A DNA stretch of 64,000 nt from the NCBI RefSeq assembly GCF_004114955.1, contig NZ_CP030053.1:2170001-2234000 (forward strand), read 5' to 3'. Origin of the DNA: Bradyrhizobium guangzhouense. Its GTDB lineage: Bacteria; Pseudomonadota; Alphaproteobacteria; Rhizobiales; Xanthobacteraceae. The notes below the pieces were generated by a model that saw only the letters and a list, made by a program, of their open reading frames with translations, was not told the DNA's origin and made no database searches. The translations under genes and the position numbers were made by a program. Below, piece after piece: positions 15,730 through 23,956 of this stretch. Each line of letters opens with the position of its first letter. The first letter of the stretch is position 1.

Positions 15730-16608
15730 ATGGAGGCCGGACGACATCGTCGCTGGTTGTTTTCACTGTGTGTGATGGCGGCGTCCTGTGCGATCGGCGA
15801 CCTCGCCCGCGCGCAGACGAGTGATGGTGGCGATCTCTCGTTCGAACTGGTCGATCCCAAGGTGCTGCGGGTCTGTGCCGATCCGCGCAACATGCCGTTC
15901 TCCAACGAGAAGGGCGAGGGCATCGAGAACAAGCTTGCCGAGTTGTTCGCCGACAAGCTCGGCAAGAAGCTCGACTATGTGTTTTTCCCACAAGCGACGG
16001 GCTTCGTGCGCATGACGCTGGGCGCGCATCGGTGCGACGTCATCATGGGCTTTCCGCAGGGTGACGACATCGTGCAAGGCACCAATCCCTATTACCGCAC
16101 CACCTATGCGATGGTGGCCAAGGCCGGCGGTGGGCTCGAGGATGTCGACACGCTCGAGGATCCAAGGCTGAAGGGCAAGCATGTCGGTATCATTGCCGGT
16201 ACGCCGCCTGCGACCAACATGGCGATCGCCGGGCTGATGAGCGACGCCAAGCCCTATCCGTTGATGATCGACACGCGCTACGACAATTCGGCGCAGGCGA
16301 TGATCGACGATCTCACCTCGGGGAAAATCGATGCCGGCGTGCTGTGGGGGCCGATGGCGGGATATTACGCCAAGAAAGCCGGCTCGCTGCACGTGACGCC
16401 GCTGGTGAAGGAAACCACGGGCCCAAAACTGGTCTATCGCATCGGCATGGGCGTGCGTGTCGCCGATCAGAACTGGAAGCGGCAGCTCAACAAGCTGATC
16501 CAGGACAATCAGGGCGAGATCAACAAGATCCTGCTCGATTTCGGTGTGCCTCTGCTGGACGAAAATGACCGGCCGCTCGGCGTGGAGGCGGCCAAGAAGG
16601 CGCCATGA
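15730..16608 (+). CDS. MxaJ/XoxJ-like quinoprotein-associated periplasmic binding protein
   Basis: A 292-residue exported protein; signal peptide to about residue 28 (GDLARAQ). Typical MxaJ/XoxJ segments are present: LRVCADPRNMPFSNEKGEG near the mature N-terminus, then HRCDVIMGFPQGDD, GKHVGIIAGTPPATNMA and KIDAGVLWGPMAGYYAKK. XoxJ is thought to assist activation of the lanthanide methanol dehydrogenase; a crystal structure of one shows a large groove without an obvious small ligand. The next gene starts inside its stop codon (ATGA, 16605-16608). It has no cognate permease here, which fits this accessory role. Compare the second, more divergent binding protein at 1559. Confidence 0.88.
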   Translation: MEAGRHRRWLFSLCVMAASCAIGDLARAQTSDGGDLSFELVDPKVLRVCADPRNMPFSNEKGEGIENKLAELFADKLGKKLDYVFFPQATGFVRMTLGAHRCDVIMGFPQGDDIVQGTNPYYRTTYAMVAKAGGGLEDVDTLEDPRLKGKHVGIIAGTPPATNMAIAGLMSDAKPYPLMIDTRYDNSAQAMIDDLTSGKIDAGVLWGPMAGYYAKKAGSLHVTPLVKETTGPKLVYRIGMGVRVADQNWKRQLNKLIQDNQGEINKILLDFGVPLLDENDRPLGVEAAKKAP

Positions 16609-17177
16609 GATGGCCTCTCGCCGCAGCGCTGGTCGCCGCCATGCTGGCGGCGGCGGTGTCGGCGCAGCAAGATCAGGCGCGGCAGCAAGAGCCGTTCGAG
16701 CCGGAAGGCTATCGCACCGACGTTTACCGCGCGCCGGTGCCGGCGACATTGGAAGGCGCGCGCGTGCTGACGACGGCGGACGCGGAGACGATCTGGCGGT
16801 CGAAGAGCGGTGCTTTCATCGATGTGCTTCCGCGCGCACCGAAGCCGAAGAATCTCCCCGCAGGCACCGTGTGGCGCGATACGCCGCGCAGAAACATTCC
16901 GGGCAGCATCTGGCTACCGGACACAGGCTATGGCGCGTTGCCGCCGGCGATGGATGACTATTTTCGCCGGGGCCTAACACACGCCTCGCACGGCGACACG
17001 GCCGCGCTGCTCGTGATCTATTGCCTCGCGGACTGCTGGATGTCCTGGAACGCCGCCAAGCGCGCGCTGGCGTACGGCTATTCCAACATTGCTTGGTATC
17101 CTGAGGGCACTGACGGCTGGGAGCATGCGAAGTTGCCGACGGAGGAAGCGCAGCCGGAGCCGCGGCCCGAGCAGTAG
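16605..17177 (+). CDS. PQQ-dependent catabolism-associated CXXCW-motif protein (rhodanese-like)
   Basis: A 190-residue exported protein with a short signal peptide (RWPLAAALVAAMLAAAVSAQ). A rhodanese-like region holds the signature Cys140-Leu-Ala-Asp-Cys144-Trp145 followed by MSWNAAKRALAYGYSNIAWYPEG. The family is named for CXXCW, although three residues separate the cysteines here. It is coupled by a four-base overlap to the XoxJ-like gene. Members occur almost only in genomes with PQQ alcohol dehydrogenase modules. A thiol redox or carrier function together with the SoxYZ-like protein is plausible but unproven. Confidence 0.87.
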   Translation: MRWPLAAALVAAMLAAAVSAQQDQARQQEPFEPEGYRTDVYRAPVPATLEGARVLTTADAETIWRSKSGAFIDVLPRAPKPKNLPAGTVWRDTPRRNIPGSIWLPDTGYGALPPAMDDYFRRGLTHASHGDTAALLVIYCLADCWMSWNAAKRALAYGYSNIAWYPEGTDGWEHAKLPTEEAQPEPRPEQ

Positions 17178-17192
17178 GCCCAACTCTTTCCC

Positions 17193-17272
17193 CGTCATTG
17201 CGAGCGCAGCGAAGCAATCCAGAATCTCACCGTTGAGAGACTCGGGATTGCTTCGCTGCGCTCGCAATGACG
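17193..17272. repeat. Perfect 28-bp inverted repeat between convergent genes
   Basis: The arm from 17193 to 17220 (beginning CGTCATTGCGAGCGCAGCG) is the exact reverse complement of 17245-17272, with a 24-base spacer. A related half (CGCTGCGCTCGCAATGACG) recurs at 51689-51707. It lies between the CXXCW-protein gene and a convergent small gene and can act as a bidirectional terminator. It is one of the dispersed intergenic palindromes of this genome. Confidence 0.9.
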
Positions 17273-17291
17273 ATGTGGGTAAAGCGTCGCC

Positions 17292-17591
17292 CTACTGCTT
17301 CTGCAACTTCGTCAGCGTGCTCGATCCATCCATATCGGTCGCGGTGTACGTCACCCTGTCGCCGGCATGGACGGCATCCAGCATCGCGGCGTCCTTGGCC
17401 TTGTACTGCTGGAGCGCGCCGGCACCGCCGGCACTGCCGCCGACCGTACCTTTCTGCATCTCCTGAATCGAGATCGTGTTGTTGAGCCTGTTGATGCTGG
17501 TGACCATTCCGGTCATGTCGTCAGCAAAGGCGCTTGTCGTGAGTACGGTGATGGCCGCAGCGCTTGCGAGGATGAATCTTGCTGTTCCCAT
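17292..17591 (-). CDS. Small exported OB-fold-like protein (DUF1344/CusF-like appearance)
   Basis: About 99 residues from ATG 17591. Signal peptide to about residue 23 (TTSAFADD). The mature part has a strand pattern like small OB-fold periplasmic proteins: MTGMVTSINRLNNTISIQ, a Gly-rich loop, then HAGDRVTYTATDMDGSSTLTKL. No copper-type Met/His cluster is obvious beyond the MTGMV start, so metal binding is not shown. It lies between the quinoprotein accessory genes and the lut-like operon. A family match is only suggestive. Confidence 0.7.
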   Translation of the reverse strand: MGTARFILASAAAITVLTTSAFADDMTGMVTSINRLNNTISIQEMQKGTVGGSAGGAGALQQYKAKDAAMLDAVHAGDRVTYTATDMDGSSTLTKLQKQ

Positions 17592-17740
17592 CGAGGCCTC
17601 CCGGCGTTTGCAATTCACGGGACAAGCCATCCTAGATCGATTTGGTTCCGGCAGATAGCGCGGCAAACATTAATGATCGCGTTGATACCGCAGGAACTTT
17701 CATGAAAGCCGTCAGCAGGACTGACGTTTTAAAGATCGCG

Positions 17741-18355
17741 CTATTCCATTTCCTGCTGGATCACCCGGCCGAGCGCGAACAGACGCTGGTCGATCGTGGT
17801 CGGAACCTCGCAGACGAAACGCACCACCTTGCGGCGGTCCTCGAAAATGCGGGTCTCCCAGATCAGCTGGTTGCTCATGGCGTCGACCTTGGTGTCGTCG
17901 CGCGGCGTGGCATCCTGGAGCGCCTGGAGCTGGATGGTCTCCTCGCGGATCTTGTCGGCGGCCTCGCGCTGCTTGTGGCTGACGCGCTCGAGCCCGCTCA
18001 TGACCTGGGAGCGCTGGGCGTTCAGCGTGTCGAACAGGCCGGCGAACAGCAGCTTTGCGTTGGTGCTCTTGTCGGCGGCCGAGCCGGCCAAAAAGTCCTT
18101 CACCGATTTCTCGGCCTCGTCCAGCGGCGTTTTGCGCGCCGCGAGCTTGGAGACCAGCGCGCTGATCTTGCTGTCGTCCTTCCACTTGGTCTCGGCGTCA
18201 CCGAGCTCCGGACCGGCCCACACCGCGGCTAGTGAAATCTCCGGAACCTTGGCCTGCGCACACGGCCAGTTGGGAAAGCGCGGATCGGCGGCGCGCGCGG
18301 CGGTGGCGGAGACCGCGAACGCGAGAGCCGCCATGGCAACTGTCCGAACCGTCAT
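17741..18355 (-). CDS. Exported helical protein, last gene of the lut-like operon
   Basis: A 204-residue exported protein with a signal peptide (MAALAFAVSATAARAAD). The mature part opens with PRFPNWPCAQAKVPEISLAAVW and continues as long charged helices (AARKTPLDEAEKSVKDFLAG, VSHKQREAADKIREETIQLQ), ending with a second cysteine in VRFVCEVPTT. No enzyme motif was seen. It is coupled to the ABC-2 permease by an ATGA overlap (18352-18355). Exported proteins of unknown function are part of the lanthanide utilisation (lut) cluster of Methylorubrum, and this may be the equivalent, but I cannot match it to a specific lut gene. Confidence 0.75.
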   Translation of the reverse strand: MTVRTVAMAALAFAVSATAARAADPRFPNWPCAQAKVPEISLAAVWAGPELGDAETKWKDDSKISALVSKLAARKTPLDEAEKSVKDFLAGSAADKSTNAKLLFAGLFDTLNAQRSQVMSGLERVSHKQREAADKIREETIQLQALQDATPRDDTKVDAMSNQLIWETRIFEDRRKVVRFVCEVPTTIDQRLFALGRVIQQEME

Positions 18356-19200
18356 CCTTCGCCTCCCGCGGGCCCGCGCCGCGCCAGCCCGCGCGACGGA
18401 TCATAGGCGAAAATCGCTGCCGTCATGAAGACGATTGTGCAGCCGCCAACCACGGCGAGCGAGATCCAGTTGATCTGTCCGTACAGCGCAAACCGTATCA
18501 GCTCGACCGCATGGGTGAACGGATTGGCCTGGCAGACATAGTAGAGATAGGGACTGCCCTCCTGCACCCGCCAGAGCGGATAGAGCGCCGAGGACGCAAA
18601 GAACATCGGGAAGATGACGAAGTTCATCACGCCGGCAAAGTTTTCCAGCTGCTTGATGCCGGAGGAGATCAGCATGCCCAGCGAGCCCAGCATCAGCCCC
18701 GACAGGATCAGGGCCGGAAGCACGGTGAGGTAGCCGATCGGCGGTGGCGTGATGTCCCAGAACCAGGCGATGATCAGGAACGCATAGACCTGGAGCAATG
18801 ACACCGCGGTGCCCGCGAGCAGCTTGCAGAACAGGAGGAAGCCGCGCGGCAGCGGGCTCACCAGTAGCGTGCGCATATTGCCCATCTCCCGGTCATAGAC
18901 CATCGAGAGCGAGGACTGCATGCCGTTGAACAGCTGGATCATCGCCATCAGCCCCGGCGCGATGAAGACCTCATAGAGGATGTAGGTCTCGTAAGGCGGG
19001 ATGATGGAGATGCCGAGCACCTGGCGGAAGCCGGCGGCGAAGATGAACAGCCAGACCAGCGGCCGCACCAGCGCCGAGACGAAACGCTCACGCTGATGCA
19101 GGAAACGCAGGCCCTCGCGCCAGACGATGCCGGTCAGGCAGGTCATATATTCCGCGGCGGAGAAGCCGCGTGGTGCCTCGCGCGTGGCGATGCTGCTCAT
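18352..19200 (-). CDS. ABC-2 type permease of the PQQ-dependent alcohol dehydrogenase-associated ABC system (LutF-like)
   Basis: A 282-residue membrane protein with six hydrophobic segments, including FVSALVRPLVWLFIFAAGFRQVL, LLCFCKLL-type helix entry in FLLFCKLLAGTAVSLLQVYAF, and SLAVVGGCTIVFMTAAIF near the C-terminus. The segment YDREMGNMRTLLVSPLPRGFLL is the ABC-2 permease signature seen in NodJ/DrrB-like transporters. It overlaps the ATPase stop and the following exported-protein start by four bases each. ABC-2 systems of this clade are found beside PQQ alcohol dehydrogenases and include LutE-LutF in Methylorubrum, required for lanthanide transport or signalling. Transport direction is not evident. 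Confidence 0.88.
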   Translation of the reverse strand: MSSIATREAPRGFSAAEYMTCLTGIVWREGLRFLHQRERFVSALVRPLVWLFIFAAGFRQVLGISIIPPYETYILYEVFIAPGLMAMIQLFNGMQSSLSMVYDREMGNMRTLLVSPLPRGFLLFCKLLAGTAVSLLQVYAFLIIAWFWDITPPPIGYLTVLPALILSGLMLGSLGMLISSGIKQLENFAGVMNFVIFPMFFASSALYPLWRVQEGSPYLYYVCQANPFTHAVELIRFALYGQINWISLAVVGGCTIVFMTAAIFAYDPSRGLARRGPAGGEG

Positions 19201-20003
19201 GCGCCGCCTCCCGGCATCGCTTGCGCACCTGTCAGGCGCATGAAGGCGGTGTTGACGTCCTGCGCGCCTGATTCGCTGATGACGCGACCCATCGGCCCCT
19301 GCGCCAGCACCTTGCCCTGGTGCAGCACCACGAGGTCGTCACTGGGCATGATCTCGTCGAACAGATGCGTGGCCCAGAGCACACCGATGCCTTGCTCGGT
19401 GACGAGCTGGCGGACATGGCTGATGATGTCGGCGCGCGCCTTGACGTCGAGACCGACGGTCGGCTCATCCAGCAGCAGCAATCGCGGCCGGTGCAGCAGC
19501 GCGCGCGCGATCTCCAGCCGTCGCATCTGCCCGCCGGAGAGATCGCGCACCTTGCTGCCGGCGCGGTCCTCGAGCCCAATGCGCGCGAGCAGCTCGGCGC
19601 TGCGCGCGGCGGCCTCGCGGCGGCTGATGCCATGCAGCGCGGCGTGATAGAGCAGGTTCTGCGTCAGCGACAGGTCGAGATCGAGCGTGCGCGGCTGGAA
19701 GACCACGCCGAGCAGGCGCAGCGCTTCGCCGGGACTCTTGCCGATGTCATGGCCGAAGATGCCGATACGGCCGGTCTGGATGCCGAACAGCCGCGTGATC
19801 AACGAGAACAGCGTGCTCTTGCCGGCGCCGTTGAGGCCGAGCAGGGCGGTGAAGCTCGCCGGCTGCACCTTGAAGGAGACGTCGATCAGCGCCCGGCGCG
19901 GGCCGTAGGCATGGCTGACACCGTCGATCGACAGCGCCGGCACCGCGGCGGGATCGGGCCGTGGCGTCTCGCGTGGTTCGGCGATGGGGAGGGGACTTGT
20001 CAT
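19197..20003 (-). CDS. ABC transporter ATP-binding protein, PQQ alcohol dehydrogenase system (LutE-like)
   Basis: A 268-residue ATPase with Walker A GLNGAGKST, Q-loop VVFQPRTLDLDLSL, signature LSGGQMRRLEIARAL, Walker B LLLLDEPTVGLD and switch His in LWATHLFDE. The RTLDLDLSLTQNL segment is typical of the ABC-2-partner ATPases of PQQ alcohol dehydrogenase clusters. ATGA overlaps tie it to the beta-propeller gene before it (20000-20003) and to the permease after it (19197-19200), giving a tightly coupled operon. Confidence 0.9.
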   Translation of the reverse strand: MTSPLPIAEPRETPRPDPAAVPALSIDGVSHAYGPRRALIDVSFKVQPASFTALLGLNGAGKSTLFSLITRLFGIQTGRIGIFGHDIGKSPGEALRLLGVVFQPRTLDLDLSLTQNLLYHAALHGISRREAAARSAELLARIGLEDRAGSKVRDLSGGQMRRLEIARALLHRPRLLLLDEPTVGLDVKARADIISHVRQLVTEQGIGVLWATHLFDEIMPSDDLVVLHQGKVLAQGPMGRVISESGAQDVNTAFMRLTGAQAMPGGGA

Positions 20004-20989
20004 GGCGCGATCGTGATGCCCCAGGGCAGCTCGCCCACCTGAATGGTCTTGATCACCTTTTGCGCGGCGACGTCGATGACGGAGACATCGTTGGAGACGC
20101 CGTTGGTGGTGAGCAGGTATTTTTCGTCCGGCGTGAACGCCATGTGCCAGACGCGCTGGCCGACCAGGAGATATTTGGTCACCTTGCGGGTGGCGGTGTC
20201 GACCACCGCGACGCGGTTGGCGGGTCCGAGCGCGACGAAGGCGGTCTTGTCGTCCTTGGTCATGCCGATGCCGACCGGCTGGATCGCTTCTTTCCGCAGC
20301 CCCGGGATCTCGAAGACGACCTTGCCGATCACCTCATGCTTGACGGGATCGACGATCGACACCGTGCCGCCGATCTCGGACGACACCCACAATTCGGAGG
20401 CGTCGTGCTTGAACTCCGCAAAGCGCGGCCGCGGATCGACCAGCACGTTGGCGACGATCTGGCGCGACGACGTGTCGATGAAATGCGCCATGTTGGTCGT
20501 CTCAGACGTGTTGATCAGGGTCTTGCCGTCGGGGCTGATGGTCATGCCCTCGGGCTCGACGCCGACCTGGATGTCGCCGAGACGGGCGCGTTTCTCCAGG
20601 TCGATCACGGTCACCGTGTTGTCGTTCTCGTTGGCGACATAGAGCGTCTTGCCGGCGGCATCCTGGGTGAACAATTCGGGGTCGGGGCCGGAGGGAAGGG
20701 TGTCCACCACGCCTTGCGTCTTGGCGTCGATCACCTGGATCGTGTCGTCGTCGCCGACCGCGACCATCACGAACTTGCCGTCGCGCGTGAACTCGATGCC
20801 GCGCGGACGCTGGCCGACCTTGACGGTCTTGGTCACCGTCCAGCTGTCGGTGTCAATCACCGACACCGTGTTGCTCTTCTCGTTCGAGACATAGGCGATG
20901 AAGGCCTGCGCGGGCGTGGCGGCGAGCGTTAGGGCGAATATCGACGCTGCTCCCAAGATGTGCGATATCTGTCCGCGGGCTGGTTTCAC
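20000..20989 (-). CDS. PQQ-dependent catabolism-associated beta-propeller protein (YVTN repeats)
   Basis: About 329 residues from a GTG at 20989; an ATG at 21016 is an alternative. Signal peptide through LTLAATPAQA. The mature part is a seven-bladed propeller with repeated NTVSVIDTDSWTVTKTVKVGQRPRGIEFTRDG-like units, recognisable from VIDTDSW, VIDAKTQG, VIDLEKRA, FIDTSSRQ, IVDPVKHE, VVDTATRK and VIDVAAQK. It is coupled to the ATPase by ATGA. The start region lies on the edge of a palindromic repeat (20988-21117) that separates this gene from the binding-protein gene, so the repeat may supply the ribosome binding site (GGGAGAG) and the first codons. It probably works in the periplasm as a scaffold or sensor; its ligand is not known. 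Confidence 0.87.
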   Translation of the reverse strand: MKPARGQISHILGAASIFALTLAATPAQAFIAYVSNEKSNTVSVIDTDSWTVTKTVKVGQRPRGIEFTRDGKFVMVAVGDDDTIQVIDAKTQGVVDTLPSGPDPELFTQDAAGKTLYVANENDNTVTVIDLEKRARLGDIQVGVEPEGMTISPDGKTLINTSETTNMAHFIDTSSRQIVANVLVDPRPRFAEFKHDASELWVSSEIGGTVSIVDPVKHEVIGKVVFEIPGLRKEAIQPVGIGMTKDDKTAFVALGPANRVAVVDTATRKVTKYLLVGQRVWHMAFTPDEKYLLTTNGVSNDVSVIDVAAQKVIKTIQVGELPWGITIAP

Positions 20990-21117
20990 CTCTCCCGCTT
21001 GCGGGAGAGGTCGCATCGCATCGATAGATGCGATGCGGGTGAGGGTTCTCTCCTCTTGGGGGCTATCGCCTGCGGAGACACCCTCTCCCCAACCCTCGCC
21101 CGCAAGCGGGGGAGCGG
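20988..21117. repeat. Palindromic repeat inside the lut-like operon
   Basis: Two perfect hairpins are adjacent: ACCTCTCCCGC / GCGGGAGAGGT (20988-20998 and 21001-21011) and CGCATCGCATC / GATGCGATGCG (21012-21022 and 21027-21037). A third GC-rich arm (CTCGCCCGCAAGCGGGGGAG) ends the element near 21117. It resembles a common rhizobial intergenic element. It separates the binding-protein stop from the beta-propeller start, where it may change mRNA stability or stoichiometry. Confidence 0.8.
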
Positions 21118-21162
21118 GCGCAGCGTCGTTACGGCCGCAGCTCGAGCTCATCGCACAAAGGT

Positions 21163-22344
21163 TTACTTCAGCTTGCATTTGCTCTCCGGGCGATCGTAGC
21201 CGAGCGTGTCGAGCTCGGAGACCTGGTGCAGAAAGCCTTCCTGCGGCGAGACCGACACCACCATGCGGCCGTCGACCAGCAGGATCGGCTGGCGGAGCTG
21301 GAGATTCCAGTCGCGCACGGTAAGCCTTGTGCCCTTGAAGGCGGCGACCTCGAAATTCGGTCCCTTGATGAAGTCGGTGACTTTCTTGACGTCGCCGGAA
21401 TTGGTCCTCGAAGTCGCTTCGCCGATCATGCGCACCGCGGTCCAGGCCTGCATGTCGAGCGCGGTCATGCGGCGCGCGTTCAGCTTCATGAAGCGGTTCT
21501 GCATCTGCGTCGCGCCCCACTGGTCCTGCGCCGCGTCCCAGCTGCGCGGCACGAGGCCGGCCGAGCCCGCAACGGGGCGGGGGTCCCAGGTGCGGTAGGG
21601 CAGATAGGCGGCGAACACCTCGCTCTCGTCGGCGGCAACCAGCACGTCATAGGCGGGGGCCTGTTGCGTGAACACCGGAATCTGGCGCTGGATCAGCGTG
21701 ACGCCGGAATCCGTGCGGCGTGCCCCGCCGGTGTCCTCGAAGGTACGCTCCTGCACGATCTTGGCGCCGAACCGCGTCGCGGCGCGCCGGAGCGCATCGG
21801 CGTAGAGCTTGTCCTCGTCATGCGAGCCCACCACCAGCAGCCAGCGCGACCATTTCTTCCACACCAGGTACTGGCCGAGCGCATCCGCCAGCATCGACCG
21901 CGTCGGCGCGGTGTGGATGACATTGGCGCGGCAATCGGCTTCGCGGAGCCGCTCGTCGATGGCGCCGGCGTTGAACAGCAGCGTGCCGCGGTCACGCAAC
22001 GCGTCGGCCACCTTCAGAAGTGCATCGGCCGGCAGGTCGGCGACGATGAAGCCGTTCTTCTCGGCGAGCGCGGTCGCAGCCTGGACCGGATCTTCTCCCT
22101 CCTTGATGCGGTGCTCTTCCAGCGTGAAACGCTGGCCCAGGAATTTTCCGGTGGTGTTGTTGTCCTCGATCGCGAGCTTGGCGCCCGCGACGCCGTCATT
22201 CTCGGCCGGCTGCTCGACCAGGGACAGCGTCGATCTGGCGCCGGCGACACCGAGATAGCCGACGCCGATCGTAACAGGGTCGGCCGCGAGCGCTTGCGCC
22301 GCCACCAGACACAGGCCGATCGGGCCGAGCAACCATCGGATCAT
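21163..22344 (-). CDS. Periplasmic binding protein of the PQQ alcohol dehydrogenase-associated ABC system (LutA-like)
   Basis: A 393-residue exported protein with signal peptide LGPIGLCLVAAQALAAD. The mature part has the Leu/Ile/Val-type (family 6) binding-protein plan: VTIGVGYLGVAG, GAKLAIEDNNTTGKFLGQRF, VADLPADALLKVADALRDRG, WSRWLLVVGSHDEDKLYADALR and YDVLVAADESEVFAAYLPYR. Two cysteines remain (DCRANVI and SKCKLK at the end). It heads the operon with the beta-propeller, ATPase, permease and exported protein. In Methylorubrum the comparable LutA is the periplasmic component of the lanthanide uptake system. Whether this copy binds lanthanide chelates or another signal is inferred. Confidence 0.87.
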   Translation of the reverse strand: MIRWLLGPIGLCLVAAQALAADPVTIGVGYLGVAGARSTLSLVEQPAENDGVAGAKLAIEDNNTTGKFLGQRFTLEEHRIKEGEDPVQAATALAEKNGFIVADLPADALLKVADALRDRGTLLFNAGAIDERLREADCRANVIHTAPTRSMLADALGQYLVWKKWSRWLLVVGSHDEDKLYADALRRAATRFGAKIVQERTFEDTGGARRTDSGVTLIQRQIPVFTQQAPAYDVLVAADESEVFAAYLPYRTWDPRPVAGSAGLVPRSWDAAQDQWGATQMQNRFMKLNARRMTALDMQAWTAVRMIGEATSRTNSGDVKKVTDFIKGPNFEVAAFKGTRLTVRDWNLQLRQPILLVDGRMVVSVSPQEGFLHQVSELDTLGYDRPESKCKLK

Positions 22345-22451
22345 GCTTCCTCCGCAACGCCCTCCCCGGCTTGACCGCAGGTGGAGAATTGTTTCTCTTC
22401 AAGCATGACCGATTTGGCCGGGCTTGCAACCCCGCATTTGGTCGTCGCGAC

Positions 22452-22973
22452 ATGAGGATCGGAATCACGATCATGCGAGCGCTGATATGTATCGCAGCTT
22501 TGCTGCTGATGGGGTCGCAGGCAGCCGCCGAGCCGCCGAAGCTTGCCGTGTTCGATTTCGAGCTGATCGACACCAGCCTGCCCGGCGAATTCTATGGTTC
22601 GAAGCCGGAGGAAGTGCGGCTTGCGCATATCAGCGAGCAGCTCCGCAAGGAACTGACCGATTCAGGCAAGTTCCAGGTGCTGGACATCGCGCCGGTCAGG
22701 GATGCCGCCATTCACAGCAATCTGCAGGCCTGCGGCGGCTGCGACCTCAAGCTTGCCGGACAATTAGGCGCTGACCTCGAGATCACAGGCATGGTGCAAA
22801 AGGTCTCGAACCTGATCATCAACCTCAACATCTATCTGCGTGACGTCAAGACCGGCGCCATGATCACCGCGGCGAGTGCCGACATGCGCGGCAACACCGA
22901 TGAATCCTGGACGCGCACGATGAGCTACCTGATCCGCAACCGCCTGCTGGCGCCGAATTACGGCAGGCCGTGA
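22452..22973 (+). CDS. Exported DUF2380/DUF3280-like protein
   Basis: About 173 residues from ATG 22452, with an alternative ATG at 22473. Signal peptide ALICIAALLLMGSQAAAEPP. The mature protein begins PKLAVFDFELIDTS, the hallmark of small periplasmic proteins that resemble the TolB/CsgG nucleotide-independent fold. A Cys-Gly-Gly-Cys motif follows (LQACGGCDLKLAGQLGADL), then LEITGMVQKVSNLIINLNIYLRD. It is divergent from the lut-like operon and convergent with fghA. Proteins of this type recur in PQQ dehydrogenase clusters; the exact role is unknown. Confidence 0.78.
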   Translation: MRIGITIMRALICIAALLLMGSQAAAEPPKLAVFDFELIDTSLPGEFYGSKPEEVRLAHISEQLRKELTDSGKFQVLDIAPVRDAAIHSNLQACGGCDLKLAGQLGADLEITGMVQKVSNLIINLNIYLRDVKTGAMITAASADMRGNTDESWTRTMSYLIRNRLLAPNYGRP

Positions 22974-23038
22974 GTAGGTTTTTACCCTCTCCCGCAAGGG
23001 GAGAAGGAAGAAGGCGGCGTTTGCTTGGCGCGCAAACC

Positions 23039-23884
23039 TCACCCCTTCAGCCTCTCCGCATGCCAATGCAGATGATCGCTCATGAAGGTCGAGATGAAAT
23101 AATAGCTGTGGTCATAGCCCGGCTGGCGGCGCAGCGTCAGCTCGATGTTGGCCTTGGCGCAGGCCGCTTGCAGCAGCTCGGGCTTGAGCTGTTCCTTCAG
23201 GAAATTGTCGGCCTCGCCGACATCGACCAGGAAGCCGGAATATTTCGCGCCGTCCTCGATCAGCGCCACCGTATCGTGGTTGCGCCAGGCGTCCTTGTTC
23301 GGCCCGAGATAACCCGTGAGCGCCTTGATGCCCCACGGCACCTGTGACGGCGCCACGATCGGGGCGAAGGCGCTGGCGGCGCGATAGCGGTGCGGGTTGC
23401 GCAGCGCGACCGTCAGCGCGCCGTGGCCGCCCATGGAATGGCCCATGATCGATTGCCGCTTGGCATCGACGGGAAAATTTCCCGATACTATCTTGGGCAA
23501 TTCGTCGGTGACATAGCTCCACATGCGGTAATTGCGCGCGAACGGCTCTTGCGTGGCATCGACATAGAAGCCGGCCCCCAGGCCGAAATCATAGGCATTG
23601 TTGGCATCGCCGGGAACGTCGGGTCCGCGCGGCGAGGTGTCGGGGGCGACGAAGATCAGGCCAAGCTCGGCGCAGGCTTTGCGGAATTCGCCCTTCTCGG
23701 TGACATTGGCGTGGGTGCAGGTGAGACCGGAGAGATACCAGACCACGGGCAGCTTGGCGCCCTCGGCATGCGGGGGCGCATAGACCGAGAACACCATGTC
23801 GGTTCCGGTCGCCTGGCTGGCATGGCGGTACACGCCCTGCACGCCGCCATAGGATCTGTTGGTCGAGACAGTCTGGATCGTCAT
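23039..23884 (-). CDS. fghA: S-formylglutathione hydrolase
   Basis: A 281-residue esterase D family enzyme that cleaves S-formylglutathione to formate and glutathione, the last step of glutathione-linked formaldehyde oxidation. The nucleophile is Ser150 in MGHSMGGHGAL. Early signature segments are LSGLTCTHANVTEKGEF and FVAPDTSPRG; the late His lies in GYDHSYYFISTF. Length and motif order match the family (about 280 residues). It follows the response-regulator gene by 72 bases on the same strand and may be co-transcribed. In this setting it would process formaldehyde from methanol oxidation. The usual partner genes (gfa, flhA/adhC) are not in the window. Confidence 0.95.
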   Translation of the reverse strand: MTIQTVSTNRSYGGVQGVYRHASQATGTDMVFSVYAPPHAEGAKLPVVWYLSGLTCTHANVTEKGEFRKACAELGLIFVAPDTSPRGPDVPGDANNAYDFGLGAGFYVDATQEPFARNYRMWSYVTDELPKIVSGNFPVDAKRQSIMGHSMGGHGALTVALRNPHRYRAASAFAPIVAPSQVPWGIKALTGYLGPNKDAWRNHDTVALIEDGAKYSGFLVDVGEADNFLKEQLKPELLQAACAKANIELTLRRQPGYDHSYYFISTFMSDHLHWHAERLKG

Positions 23885-23956
23885 GCCTGATAGCTCCGTG
23901 GCATTTTACCACATCGAGAATGCGATGCTTGTGTGACCGAAATTTGTGGCGCGGTT

